Origin: Xenorhabdus khoisanae
Lineage (GTDB): Bacteria > Pseudomonadota > Gammaproteobacteria > Enterobacterales > Enterobacteriaceae
DNA length: 37,135 bases
NCBI RefSeq assembly: GCF_001037465.1
Contig: NZ_LFCV01000069.1
Location: 1-37,135 of the forward strand
Direction: 5' to 3'
The notes below the pieces were generated by a model, which was not told where the DNA came from, ran no database searches, and was given only the letters and a program-made list of their open reading frames with translations. Each line of letters opens with the position of its first letter. Position 1 is the stretch's first letter. Positions 16,619 through 25,185 of this stretch are shown here, in pieces. The translations under genes were made by a program, and so were the position numbers.

Positions 16619-18184
16619 TCACTCAGTCTCTTGAGTCGATTTCGGATCGGTTTCTTGATCCTTTTTATTACCTGAATCATAGGTATTTAGATACTTACTT
16701 TCAAGCATTAATTGATTATTTTTTGGCGGAAATTCCTCTAAATCCTTATCAAAGGCACTTCTCATCTCCTTAGAAACGTTTGGGAAGATTTTTTCGATTA
16801 GAATATCCATCTGGTGACGACGTACTGATTCAGGCGCTTCGATTTCTTTAAGCTGTTTAGCAACATCAAATTCATCCATCAGGCCACGAACGTCAAAACT
16901 TTCGGGATATGCGACCAATTCGTCGATTTCTTCCTGAGTTTTCTCCTGCCCCATCCATTTCGCAGCCAAATAAAGCATCTGCCGTTCTGCGCGTTGTAAC
17001 CGTTCAGCTTTGGTGATCAATAAGCTATTTACACGCTGAAAATCGTAGGCTTTTGCTGCCCCTGAGCTGTTATCTATACCTTTTGCGTTATCCTGTTTGG
17101 TTCGTTCACCAGCCACACCGACTGAGTGGTAAATTTCATTGATAACTGTTTGAACGGTCTGAATGATCATTGATGCCTGTTTTGGATCTGGCGACATATA
17201 AAATGGCTGTGCTCCGCCTTCAGCATCATAGGTAAAGACTCGTTTTGTGCCGAATTCCAAAATCTTCGTGTGGTTTTCATCGCCCGGCATCATTGCCTGA
17301 ACAGGAATAGCCAACTGGCTAAAAGTCTGATCTTGGATAATGGCATCAAGGTTAGAAAGGTAGTTAGCAACAGCCCTATCAAGGTATGCGATATCATCAA
17401 TTAATGACGGACTGAAATAGCGTGATTGGGCATTTCCCATGCAATCAACAGGAAACACAGGTACAACACCTAATTTGTGTTCGCCGTAATTCTCCAGCTC
17501 AATTTGTGCTTGCTTAGCGCTGCCCTTTTTAGCCTTAACTTCACGAAATAAAAACCAACTTTCCCGCGTCCACAGCCGATACCGATTTTCTAAATTACCG
17601 GATGAGGTGAACGGGTTGGCATCATCACGCACCAGTTCATGTGTTAGTACCCAAAGCAGGTTGCCATCATCGTCATAGGCGAAATCCAACATTTGCTGGG
17701 GGGGCAACCAGTAGGCGTAAGCACGAGCATCCGCTTTTTTTTCATCAGCTAAAGAAGTCACCTCCACATCTTTCATTGTCGAATCAACGACAATCCAGAT
17801 CCGACCAAAGATTGATGTTTGGATATCGATTGCTGACATCAGCTCATCAAGAGTCATTTGCTCACGGGTAGCTCGATCCCAAAATGCTTTTACTGCATCA
17901 GGGGCATCAGAGCGTTCACGAGAGATGTTTTCTCTGAAGATGTACTTGTTGATAAGGTTGACCACTTCGCGTGTGTGGTTGAAGCGATAGGCGCGTTCCA
18001 GACGCTCCTTAAATTCCTTATCACCCTCTTTGAAATAACGAAAAATATTGTGTTGGAACCAATTACGTCCACCAGCATAAGTGGCTGCCAAGAAATTCCA
18101 ATGCTCTAGTCGTCCCTCATATTCGGGATGACGGCGACTGACTAATTCCTTCAATACTTTTTGGTCTAAAGATTCAACTTCCAT
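16619..18184 (-). CDS. Portal protein (DUF4055-like)
   Basis: 521 residues. The N-terminal pattern YEGRLEHWNFLAATYAGGRNWFQHNIF and the middle NGKGIDNS-like segment (TKQDNAKGIDNSSGAAKAYDFQRVNS) fit the DUF4055 portal family. The dodecameric portal is the channel for DNA entry and the docking site for terminase and the connector. It lies 35 bp after terL, with the scaffold next. The acidic tail (SGNKKDQETDPKSTQETE) is probably disordered. Confidence 0.88.
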   Translation of the reverse strand: MEVESLDQKVLKELVSRRHPEYEGRLEHWNFLAATYAGGRNWFQHNIFRYFKEGDKEFKERLERAYRFNHTREVVNLINKYIFRENISRERSDAPDAVKAFWDRATREQMTLDELMSAIDIQTSIFGRIWIVVDSTMKDVEVTSLADEKKADARAYAYWLPPQQMLDFAYDDDGNLLWVLTHELVRDDANPFTSSGNLENRYRLWTRESWFLFREVKAKKGSAKQAQIELENYGEHKLGVVPVFPVDCMGNAQSRYFSPSLIDDIAYLDRAVANYLSNLDAIIQDQTFSQLAIPVQAMMPGDENHTKILEFGTKRVFTYDAEGGAQPFYMSPDPKQASMIIQTVQTVINEIYHSVGVAGERTKQDNAKGIDNSSGAAKAYDFQRVNSLLITKAERLQRAERQMLYLAAKWMGQEKTQEEIDELVAYPESFDVRGLMDEFDVAKQLKEIEAPESVRRHQMDILIEKIFPNVSKEMRSAFDKDLEEFPPKNNQLMLESKYLNTYDSGNKKDQETDPKSTQETE

Positions 18185-18218
18185 TTAAAATCCTTTAGAT
18201 ATTTATATAACTACATTG

Positions 18219-19481
18219 TTAACGTGAACCACCGAGAATTGTGCGTTCTTTGACAGGGAATCGTCTATGAATCGGATAACCTATCGCATCAGTACTATGC
18301 TCAATACCCGCAGCCTTATCGATATCCCTAGAACCCGGTTTGTAAATGACCTTTTCAAATGATTCAATGAGATGCTTGCATTTTGGGTCAATATGAAGTC
18401 TAACTGTCCCCGCAGCACTCATCAATAAACGGTTTGTCGCATTGACTCGATCCGCAATCGGAGGGTGTTTTTTAGGAAAATCAATGCGCGCAAACCCCTT
18501 TTCCTTAAAGATATCAATATCCGACTCGCCTCGTGCATGTTGACGATAGCTACCCGCTGGGTCAGGAAAGATAACAACCTGATTTTTCCATCGCCAATAA
18601 CGGCGTTCGATTTCGTCACACACTTCAACTGTGTTCGATGAAAACAAGACAATTTCATCTATCGCCCACAGTTCTCCGTTCGGTTGAGGCTGCAATACCA
18701 CCGACGACATAGGGTCAATGTTGAAGTCCTGCCCTATCCAAATAGGTAGTTTCGGGTTGAATTCGCATGGCTTAACGTGTGTTTTTCGTTCAAACGGATA
18801 GTACACTCGGCCTGACATATTTTCGAAAGAAGCAAGGTATTCCTGAGCAAAGGATTTAGGGTCCATATCTTCACGGGCTGCCTCAATCTCTGAATCTGGA
18901 ACAAATGGCGAATCGGCGGTGACAAACTGCCAGCTTTTCCAATGCCCTTTCTTCTGCATCGAGGGATTTTGCCCGATAGTCCAGAGCTTATGGAAAGCGG
19001 AATAACCTTTCGGTGTACCGATAATCAGCGCCTTTCCTTTCGTGGATGAAAGAGTTGGACGAATGACCTTGTACCAAGTATCAGGCTTCATGTCCTGAAA
19101 CTCATCAAGTACAACAAAATGCAATGCGACTCCACGCAGAGTGTCCGGCTTATCAGCGCCTTTTAATCCCAGCTCACTGCCGTTTTTCAGCAAGATGGTC
19201 ATTGTGGTGTCGTTTTTCTTTTTGATCCATTTACGGGGGATCAATTCCTGCAAATCATCCCAAAGAATCTGCCTTGCCATCTGGTAAGTCGGGGCGATAT
19301 ACCAAACTCGCTGTTTAGGCGCTTTTATAGCCTCTTTCATCAGCTTAGAGATAGATAGGCGGGATTTACCCCAACGCCGACCAGCACAGACGACTTTAAA
19401 TCGATGAGGTGATTTGAATACTGACATCTGCCCTTTATGGAGCTGAACCAATTGCAGACCACTATTGTTCTGAGCCATCAT
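18219..19481 (-). CDS. terL: Terminase large subunit
   Basis: 420 residues. ATPase motifs: Walker A at 32-41 (CAGRRWGKSR), Walker B LHFVVLDEFQD (DE at 127-128) and coupling motif IIGTPKG. Nuclease acidic residues appear in WIGQDFNIDP (D252), FPDPAGS (D307) and HSTDAIGY (D398). This is the packaging motor of the TerL Terminase_6 / PBSX-like group. It overlaps terS by 4 bp. All key residues are present, so packaging is expected to be functional. Confidence 0.95.
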   Translation of the reverse strand: MMAQNNSGLQLVQLHKGQMSVFKSPHRFKVVCAGRRWGKSRLSISKLMKEAIKAPKQRVWYIAPTYQMARQILWDDLQELIPRKWIKKKNDTTMTILLKNGSELGLKGADKPDTLRGVALHFVVLDEFQDMKPDTWYKVIRPTLSSTKGKALIIGTPKGYSAFHKLWTIGQNPSMQKKGHWKSWQFVTADSPFVPDSEIEAAREDMDPKSFAQEYLASFENMSGRVYYPFERKTHVKPCEFNPKLPIWIGQDFNIDPMSSVVLQPQPNGELWAIDEIVLFSSNTVEVCDEIERRYWRWKNQVVIFPDPAGSYRQHARGESDIDIFKEKGFARIDFPKKHPPIADRVNATNRLLMSAAGTVRLHIDPKCKHLIESFEKVIYKPGSRDIDKAAGIEHSTDAIGYPIHRRFPVKERTILGGSR

Positions 19482-20083
19482 TCACCCCCGCCGTTTTCTT
19501 CACTCTCAGTGTCGAAGTCGAGTTCTTCCGACAGATCAACCGGTTCCTCAGCTTTTCGCAATTCCGCAACCTGTGCTTGTGTCAGTTCACCAAACATCAG
19601 TGCCGGAAGCTCATCTTCTTCAACATCAACTTTATCCATGTTGAGAGATTTGCTAGACACCTCAAAACACTTACTTAACGTGATTGAAGCCCGTTGTAGT
19701 GCCTTTATATTGGCTTCCCGTTCAGCAAAACCAATTGCCGAGCCTGTTGCTAAGGCTTTAGAACCCTCAGTGACTTCTCTCATCAGCAGAGCGGCAATAT
19801 TGAATGCAAAGCGGTCATATTTACCCCGCCTTTCTTCAATTAACGCGGAGCGTTCTTTCGCCCTTATTTCAGCATCTGACCTGATTGATTCACGAACTAA
19901 TTTCCCAACAGCATCCGTGCCTTTGATGACCTTCTTTTTTTTGAAATGACGTGAAAGCGTTTCTCGCCTTACACCGAAGCGCCCCTCTAACTGAGATAAT
20001 GAAAACTCCCCAGAAGACCAAGCCGCCTCAGCTTCCGCCCATTGTGAAGCAGACAGTCGTGTTCTTTCTTCCCTGATTGCCAC
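19478..20083 (-). CDS. terS: Terminase small subunit
   Basis: 201 residues. An N-terminal helix-turn-helix (FSLSQLEGRFGVRRETLSRHFKKKKVI, about residues 25-52) would bind the packaging site. A helical middle region follows, probably for oligomerisation, and an acidic C-terminus (DVEEDELPALMFGE, ELDFDTESEENGG) that may contact TerL. It overlaps terL. The 162-bp AT-rich region just upstream is the best place for a packaging site. Confidence 0.88.
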   Translation of the reverse strand: MAIREERTRLSASQWAEAEAAWSSGEFSLSQLEGRFGVRRETLSRHFKKKKVIKGTDAVGKLVRESIRSDAEIRAKERSALIEERRGKYDRFAFNIAALLMREVTEGSKALATGSAIGFAEREANIKALQRASITLSKCFEVSSKSLNMDKVDVEEDELPALMFGELTQAQVAELRKAEEPVDLSEELDFDTESEENGGGE

Positions 20084-20245
20084 TCGAAAATTCCTTTTCC
20101 GCAGTGTTAATAAAAAGACCTTGCTCCCATAATATTTATATAAATTTCTTACTAAGAAAGATATAAGAACAAAACAAATATCAAAACAATATAGATATCA
20201 AATTTATATTGTTTACTAATATATATTATTGAGAGCACGGTATTA
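20084..20245. promoter_or_regulatory. AT-rich gap upstream of terS with a 10-bp inverted repeat
   Basis: No gene. AAACAATATA (20184-20193) and TATATTGTTT (20205-20214) form a perfect 10-bp inverted repeat with an 11-bp spacer that contains GATATC. The region is extremely AT-rich. It may be a late promoter/operator or the cos/pac recognition site; the sequence alone does not decide. Confidence 0.4.
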
Positions 20246-20509
20246 TTAACTATACATTTTTGCAACTGCTCTACCGAGATCCGTCAGTTCATACACCACA
20301 CGGTTATACCCATCTGTTGCGCGTTTTCTCAAACCGCTTTTAACAACGATCCCTTTTTTGATAAGGGCACGGATAGAGAATTGCATAGACTGTTTGCTGG
20401 TTTTATAAGGCAGCATTTCCAGTAACTCGTCCATATCGACAGGATTACCCCGCTCTACTCCAATCCAGACAGTGCGGATAATTGATTTTTGCTTTTCAGT
20501 TACGTCCAT
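20246..20509 (-). CDS. Small winged-helix DNA-binding protein
   Basis: 87 residues. A winged-helix fold is suggested by MDELLEMLPYKTSKQSMQFSIRALIKKGIVVKSGL (helix-turn-helix) followed by a wing (RVVYELTDLGRAVAKMYS). It lies 16 bp after the GNAT gene and is probably the last gene of the ParB-ParB-ABC-GNAT operon. It could regulate this operon or the late genes that begin just beyond. Family not named with certainty. Confidence 0.65.
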   Translation of the reverse strand: MDVTEKQKSIIRTVWIGVERGNPVDMDELLEMLPYKTSKQSMQFSIRALIKKGIVVKSGLRKRATDGYNRVVYELTDLGRAVAKMYS

Positions 20510-20525
20510 GTTTAAGAATCCTTTT

Positions 20526-21419
20526 TTAAATCACATTTAAACGCTTTGTATCCATTTGTGAGCGTACATCTTGGTTATCGAATACCAGAAGTGGGATGTC
20601 ACTTGGCAACGCTTTCCCGAAGTCTGGATTTCGATATGCCCCATATAAGGGTGTGGTAAAACTGAGGTTATGGATTTCTTTGAGAAATTTAACGATCGCT
20701 TCCTCGGTCGTTAAGGTGTCCAAAATATCCTGAATTGTTGTGCCTCTATTCCGACCGGCCTTCGCCAATGACGAGTTTTTATGATAATTAGCGACTAGAT
20801 CAGATAACGCTCTACGCCTACGCACATCAGTCATAGAAAACAGCTCTCTTACGATTGATTCCGTGTCACCAGCATCTGATCGGAAATGACGCTGATATAC
20901 ACGCAACGCACTTTCATAGGTTTTCGGCCGTTCTGGTCGAATGAAATCAAATCCGGCTTTCATTGCAAATGGATTGTACTTGCTCATTGAGGACTGAATT
21001 TCAATGATCGGCTTATCATGCATACGTGAGGCAATGTTGATTAACCGGTAACTGACGCCAAGACCTCGGTACAGCGTATCGACTACACAGCGGCTCATAA
21101 CTGCGAAATTTGCGTTAACGTATTTTCCCCAATACTGGTTAGCAACCGTAGTGTTAGTGGTCGGTTTCAGTTTTGGAAACATCCGGTGTCGTGGTGCAAG
21201 CAGCAGCTTTGGGTATGCCATCACTACAACCCCCACTAAGCGATCACCTAATGTGCATTTGTAGTAGCTCGGTGCAAACGGCTTGCCATCTGTCTTATAG
21301 TGGAGTGATTTAAGCTCATGCCAATCTTCGACCGTTCCTTTCGAAACAACCATGTCTTTCATGAAGTCTAAGTGTTTCGGGAAATCTTCCGGTTTATGCC
21401 GATTAATGATCACGTCCAT
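20526..21419 (-). CDS. GNAT-fold protein paired with an ABC ATPase (COG2401/Mom-like)
   Basis: 297 residues. The N-terminal 190 residues look like a GNAT domain: LVGVVVMAYPK strands, CVVDTLYRGLGVSYRLINIAS at 111-131 (motif A, R-G-L-G), and NPFAMKAGF at 149-157 (motif B). The C-terminal 100 residues are helical and unassigned. It overlaps the ABC ATPase gene by 17 bp. In the archaeal/phage family COG2401 an ABC ATPase is fused to such a domain, and Mom, which modifies adenine in phage Mu DNA, is also a GNAT-fold enzyme. A DNA-modifying role is inference; a protein acetyltransferase is the alternative. Confidence 0.7.
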   Translation of the reverse strand: MDVIINRHKPEDFPKHLDFMKDMVVSKGTVEDWHELKSLHYKTDGKPFAPSYYKCTLGDRLVGVVVMAYPKLLLAPRHRMFPKLKPTTNTTVANQYWGKYVNANFAVMSRCVVDTLYRGLGVSYRLINIASRMHDKPIIEIQSSMSKYNPFAMKAGFDFIRPERPKTYESALRVYQRHFRSDAGDTESIVRELFSMTDVRRRRALSDLVANYHKNSSLAKAGRNRGTTIQDILDTLTTEEAIVKFLKEIHNLSFTTPLYGAYRNPDFGKALPSDIPLLVFDNQDVRSQMDTKRLNVI

Positions 21420-22050
21420 ATTCCACCTTCACCCGCTCTTTATAGTGCTTGGTAATTGTTATGCTAGGGCGTAATGCATTGATCAGATCCTCATGGGTAG
21501 TGGCTACCATAACGGTTGCACCAACATTACGCGCCGCTCTCTGGAAGTTTGACGCTACAGCCTGTGCGGTAACGCGGTCTAACACAGCGCCAAATTCATC
21601 AGCCGCCCATACCTGAGCACCAGATTCAATCAATTTTGCAATTTTCAACCGGTAACGTTGACCGTCAGACATCTCAGACGGTTTGCGGATAAACAGGTAA
21701 GCATCGTTCAAACCTGCCATTGACAGTAAGCTCAACGCTTCTGTGGTAGTCTTTCCGACCTGATCAATAACATTCTTGTCGTTATCAAAGGTGATATCGT
21801 CGATGGACACTACAGTTTTGCTCTCGCCTTTCATCAGTCGTTGCAGCTCTCTCAGGATCACCGATTTGCCTGAACCAGACTGACCCGTGATGTACACAAC
21901 ATCACCCTGATCAATCTGAACCGGTAAGTTGTCATAAAGAGTGAATTGCTTATCATCCATACCTAAGCCGAATGACTCAGCGACCTCGAGTGTGCGGGTT
22001 GTTTTCGTCACACGGGTATCGAATGAAACGTTAATAATGTAATCGCTCAT
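21403..22050 (-). CDS. ABC-type ATPase (soluble, paired with GNAT protein)
   Basis: 215 residues with a complete ABC set: Walker A GQSGSGKS (56-63), signature MSDGQ (127-131), Walker B QVWAADEF (DE 151-152) and switch His in VATTHEDL (H186). No membrane partner is encoded nearby, so it is not a transporter. It overlaps ParB2 by 4 bp and the GNAT gene by 17 bp, a layout expected for two halves of one machine. It resembles the ATPase half of COG2401. It probably dimerises and binds DNA or drives the GNAT partner. Confidence 0.82.
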   Translation of the reverse strand: MSDYIINVSFDTRVTKTTRTLEVAESFGLGMDDKQFTLYDNLPVQIDQGDVVYITGQSGSGKSVILRELQRLMKGESKTVVSIDDITFDNDKNVIDQVGKTTTEALSLLSMAGLNDAYLFIRKPSEMSDGQRYRLKIAKLIESGAQVWAADEFGAVLDRVTAQAVASNFQRAARNVGATVMVATTHEDLINALRPSITITKHYKERVKVEYGRDH

Positions 22051-22721
22051 TGCTGTTCCCCGTACATTTCCTTAGAGACTTTTTCTGCAAACGTCAGAAA
22101 AGCGTCTATCCCTTCCTTTCCGGTCATTTCTTCCATGTGAGCGAGTAAATCCCCAACCACAATCGCAGAGCTTGCAGGAATCAATTTAAATCCCATTACG
22201 TCCACTAGCCGGACATCTTCGTTTGCCACTTTATGAGCGACCACATCGTGCTCGTCTTTCTGTCTTTCAGTTTCAACTGACAGATCCACAACTAAGCCAT
22301 CAGTTGCCATTGAGTCGATCATGTCTTCAACCAATACACTCAATTCACGATCAGAAAATCCGTAAACAGCCACGTCACCGTCAATCAGGTTTTTCAGTTC
22401 TTCTTGCAGTACCAGAGCGTCGTAGTCGGTACTGGCTAGGCGGTTATCTTCCAGTCGTTTTGCGGCAACTTCGAATTCTGTCAGGTCGTTGCGGACAATG
22501 ACCGGCACTTTTGCCAGACCAGCAAAGATTGATGCCTCAGTTCGACCGTGACCGGTAATAATCACCCTGCTTTTATCAACCGTGATAGGTTGGTCAAAAC
22601 CACGTTTTTTGATGGCTTCGGCAAGATCTTTAATTTGTTGCTCATTATGCTTTTTTGCATTCTTCTCATATGGGATCAGAACGCGAGGGTCTAAGTAGAC
22701 AATTTCAAATTTCTTTTCCAT
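22047..22721 (-). CDS. ParB-like nuclease-domain protein 2
   Basis: 224 residues. The ParB N-terminal domain is clear: IPYEKNAKKHNEQQIKDLAEAIKKRGFDQPI then TGHGRTEAS (56-64), the CTP/phosphate-binding box, and KVPVIVRNDLTEFEVAAKRLEDNR. This GHGR form is typical of phage proteins and adenine-methylase-associated ParB domains, not of chromosome partition ParB. No partition-type helix-turn-helix or ParA gene is seen. It overlaps ParB1 by 1 bp and the ABC gene by 4 bp. Confidence 0.85.
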   Translation of the reverse strand: MEKKFEIVYLDPRVLIPYEKNAKKHNEQQIKDLAEAIKKRGFDQPITVDKSRVIITGHGRTEASIFAGLAKVPVIVRNDLTEFEVAAKRLEDNRLASTDYDALVLQEELKNLIDGDVAVYGFSDRELSVLVEDMIDSMATDGLVVDLSVETERQKDEHDVVAHKVANEDVRLVDVMGFKLIPASSAIVVGDLLAHMEEMTGKEGIDAFLTFAEKVSKEMYGEQQ

Positions 22722-23446
22722 TAGCGTACTTCCCTGTATTTTTCTGCAATGAATAACAGTGCTTCCCCGGCATCTTCCATCTTGTTGCCCGTTTTAATGT
22801 TCTCGTCACGGATAACGGCCGCTATCACGGCTTCAATCATTTCCGCCGCATCTGTCGTAACCTTAAATCGCATGGTTTGGTGAGAACTCACCTCGGCTCT
22901 TTCAGCTCTTTCACGTAATAACTCAGAACCGGATTCATCCATTTCAGTGTTTGCCCCCATTTCAGTGCTTAGAGCTTCTAACTCCCGAAACGCTGCTTCT
23001 GTCGAGATGGTAGGCATTACGTCTTTGAGAATGTCATCAACCGGAGCAAGGTCTGCAAAACTGTAGGAAAGATCTGTCTGAATTTCCTCAAGCAAACGGG
23101 TAAAACTGTCCGCATCGTCTTCACCGTATCGCTCATTGTCGATAACAGAGATTTGTTTTGCGGTTGAATCACTGATTTCACCTAAATTGGCAATCATGAC
23201 GGTCGGCATACCAAGTTCTACAGCAGCTCTCCAACGATGCTCACCACCTAAGATCTCGTATTTGTCCCTGACCTCACGAACAATGATGGGTTTAAACAAA
23301 CCGAGGCGAGTGAGTGATTCTCTTAATTTGTCCATGTTCATTAGTGGAACACTGTTGGTATTCCAGCCGTTAGGAACGAGTTTTCCCGTCTCCACCTCTA
23401 AAAATTTAGTTTTACTTTCCATTGTATTTTTTCCATACTTTTCCAT
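22721..23446 (-). CDS. ParB-like nuclease-domain protein 1
   Basis: 241 residues. ParB-type domain: LVPNGWNTNSVPLMNMDKLRESLTRLGLFKPIIV, then GGEHRWRAA (67-75). The C-terminal half is acidic and helical and not assigned. It is the first gene of the operon. The start is uncertain: ATG 23446 lacks a good ribosome site, and ATG 23422 is an alternative. A 12-bp dyad lies 2 bp upstream of ATG 23446. Two different ParB domains in tandem suggest a two-part DNA- or nucleotide-sensing role; DNA partition is less likely without ParA. Confidence 0.83.
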   Translation of the reverse strand: MEKYGKNTMESKTKFLEVETGKLVPNGWNTNSVPLMNMDKLRESLTRLGLFKPIIVREVRDKYEILGGEHRWRAAVELGMPTVMIANLGEISDSTAKQISVIDNERYGEDDADSFTRLLEEIQTDLSYSFADLAPVDDILKDVMPTISTEAAFRELEALSTEMGANTEMDESGSELLRERAERAEVSSHQTMRFKVTTDAAEMIEAVIAAVIRDENIKTGNKMEDAGEALLFIAEKYREVR

Positions 23447-23448
23447 AA

Positions 23449-23470
23449 GTATTTACATACCTAATATAAT
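23449..23470 (+). promoter_or_regulatory. Dyad plus -10 box between parB1 and the helicase (dyad copy c)
   Basis: GTATTTACATAC (23449-23460), 4 bp, then TATAAT (23465-23470), directed at the helicase gene. On the minus strand the dyad lies between a TATTAT-like box and the parB1 start, where a bound protein could block parB1. Copies a and b have the same dyad-to-box spacing. Confidence 0.5.
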
Positions 23471-23503
23471 ATCTGTTTTTTTAAAAAATATAAGGTCTTA
23501 TTT

Positions 23504-25147
23504 ATGGATATCGTTATTGCATATAATGCAGTCAACGCATTAATAAGTAAAAATGCCGATGAGGGTGTTTTACGCTGTGTTCAAGATGCACTGAGCTATG
23601 AGGTTGATGGGGCACAGTTTAAATCAAGCGGATGGGATGGAAGATCGACAATGTTCAACTGGACAACACGCAGTTTTCCATCAGGTTTTGTTCAGGCAGT
23701 GACAAAGAAGTTAGAGAAAGCAGGTCACAGAGTACTTTTGCAGCGCAAGCCGTTGATCCAGCCATTGGGTCAACCTAACCCAAAAATAAACGAGTTCCCG
23801 TACAATCCTGATTACGTTTATCAGGATGAAACAGTCGAGCGTATGGTCAAGCAAGGAGGGATGATTGCTCAGATTGCAACTGGCGGTGGGAAAAGCGTAG
23901 TGGGCTGTAAAGCCGCCGCTCGTATTAATCAACTGACACTGTTTATCACCACACGATCGGTGCTAATGCACCAAATGAGAGACAATTTTCAACGTTCTAT
24001 CAACTACAGAGCAGAAAACAGCGAACCTCACCTGAAAGGAGAAAAAATCGGGATCGTTGGTGACGGCATGTTCCACTTTTCGCGCCATATTAACGTAGCA
24101 ACCATTCAGACTCTCGCTAGCTTTCTTGACGAGTTCCCTCGTTTTGTTGAAAAACTACCACCCAAAGGTAAAAAATCAACCAAGCCGCATCCAACCAAAG
24201 AGGAACAACGCAAAGAGTGGGGGAAAAAACGAGAGTTTCACTATCGTAGACAGGCGGCAATCAAAAAACTGTTGCAGGAAGTTCGCTTATTGATACTGGA
24301 AGAAGCACACGAATCATCGGGCAACGCTTTTTATGATATCAGCCGCATGTGTGTGAATGCCGATTACCGATTAGGTCTAACAGCAACGCCATTTATGAAA
24401 GATTCCGCAGAAGCCAACATGCGGTTGATGGCTGTTACCGGCTCTATTGGAATCAAAGTATCGGAACGATATCTCATAGACAGAGGTATTCTGGCAAAAC
24501 CTTACTTCCTTTATCTAAGAACAGATTACACACCTGATGATGTGAATATCAAAAAAGATCTTTCTGAAAAGGTTGGAAATTCACGTTTAGGTCGTAACTC
24601 CCCATACACACGAGCCGCGCAACTTGGCATTACTTACAATCTTGCTCGAAATAGTCTAATCGTCCATCAGGCAAAAAAAATGGTAGGACACAAATTGACC
24701 GTAATGATCCTTGTTAGGCTCAAACGACACGGTCAGATTTTGAAGGAAATGCTGGGAAGTATAGGTATTAAAACAGAATTCATCTTCGGTGAGAGCAAAC
24801 AGGCTGAACGAATGGCTCAACTCGATAAGCTACGTTACCGTGAGATTGATGTACTAATTGGCTCTACAATACTCGACGTGGGTGTCGATGTTCCCGGTGT
24901 CGGTGGTGTAATTCTTGCCGGTGGCGGGAAAGCGGAGGTGGAGTTGCGTCAACGTGTAGGTCGTGGACTTCGTAAGAAAACAGATCAGGCTAATATCTGC
25001 TTTGTCGTGGATTTCCTCGACTACTCCAATAATAACCTGCTGCAACACTCATTTGAGCGAAGAAACATTGTCAAAGAAACCGATGGGTTTGTTCAAGGTA
25101 TTTTATTGGAAGGTGGTGAATTACCTTTTCACTTACTTAACCAATAG
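23504..25147 (+). CDS. SF2 DEAD/DEAH-type helicase
   Basis: 547 residues with all main SF2 motifs: Walker A AQIATGGGKSVVG (about 125-137), motif II LLILEEAHESS (EEAH in place of DEAH), motif III LGLTATPF, motif V-like ILDVGVDVPGVGGVI and motif VI RQRVGRGLRKK. It resembles the UvsW/RecG-like or restriction-type helicases of phages that reshape replication or recombination forks. It is transcribed away from the ParB operon, sharing the dyad-bearing intergenic region, so the two are likely regulated together. No nuclease domain is seen. Confidence 0.9.
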   Translation: MDIVIAYNAVNALISKNADEGVLRCVQDALSYEVDGAQFKSSGWDGRSTMFNWTTRSFPSGFVQAVTKKLEKAGHRVLLQRKPLIQPLGQPNPKINEFPYNPDYVYQDETVERMVKQGGMIAQIATGGGKSVVGCKAAARINQLTLFITTRSVLMHQMRDNFQRSINYRAENSEPHLKGEKIGIVGDGMFHFSRHINVATIQTLASFLDEFPRFVEKLPPKGKKSTKPHPTKEEQRKEWGKKREFHYRRQAAIKKLLQEVRLLILEEAHESSGNAFYDISRMCVNADYRLGLTATPFMKDSAEANMRLMAVTGSIGIKVSERYLIDRGILAKPYFLYLRTDYTPDDVNIKKDLSEKVGNSRLGRNSPYTRAAQLGITYNLARNSLIVHQAKKMVGHKLTVMILVRLKRHGQILKEMLGSIGIKTEFIFGESKQAERMAQLDKLRYREIDVLIGSTILDVGVDVPGVGGVILAGGGKAEVELRQRVGRGLRKKTDQANICFVVDFLDYSNNNLLQHSFERRNIVKETDGFVQGILLEGGELPFHLLNQ

Positions 25148-25185
25148 ATACAATAATATTAAAGGTATTTTTTTATAGGTATATT

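Noticed and set aside
16681-16700. A fourth GTAT-N4-ATAC dyad
   Set aside because: It lies within the portal coding sequence and has no TATAAT box 4 bp away in either direction.
22047-23446. A plasmid-type partition locus (two ParB genes plus scattered dyads as centromere sites)
   Set aside because: No ParA ATPase is present, the ParB domains are of the phage nuclease/GHGR and GEHRWR type, no partition helix-turn-helix is visible, and the dyads are tied to -10 boxes.
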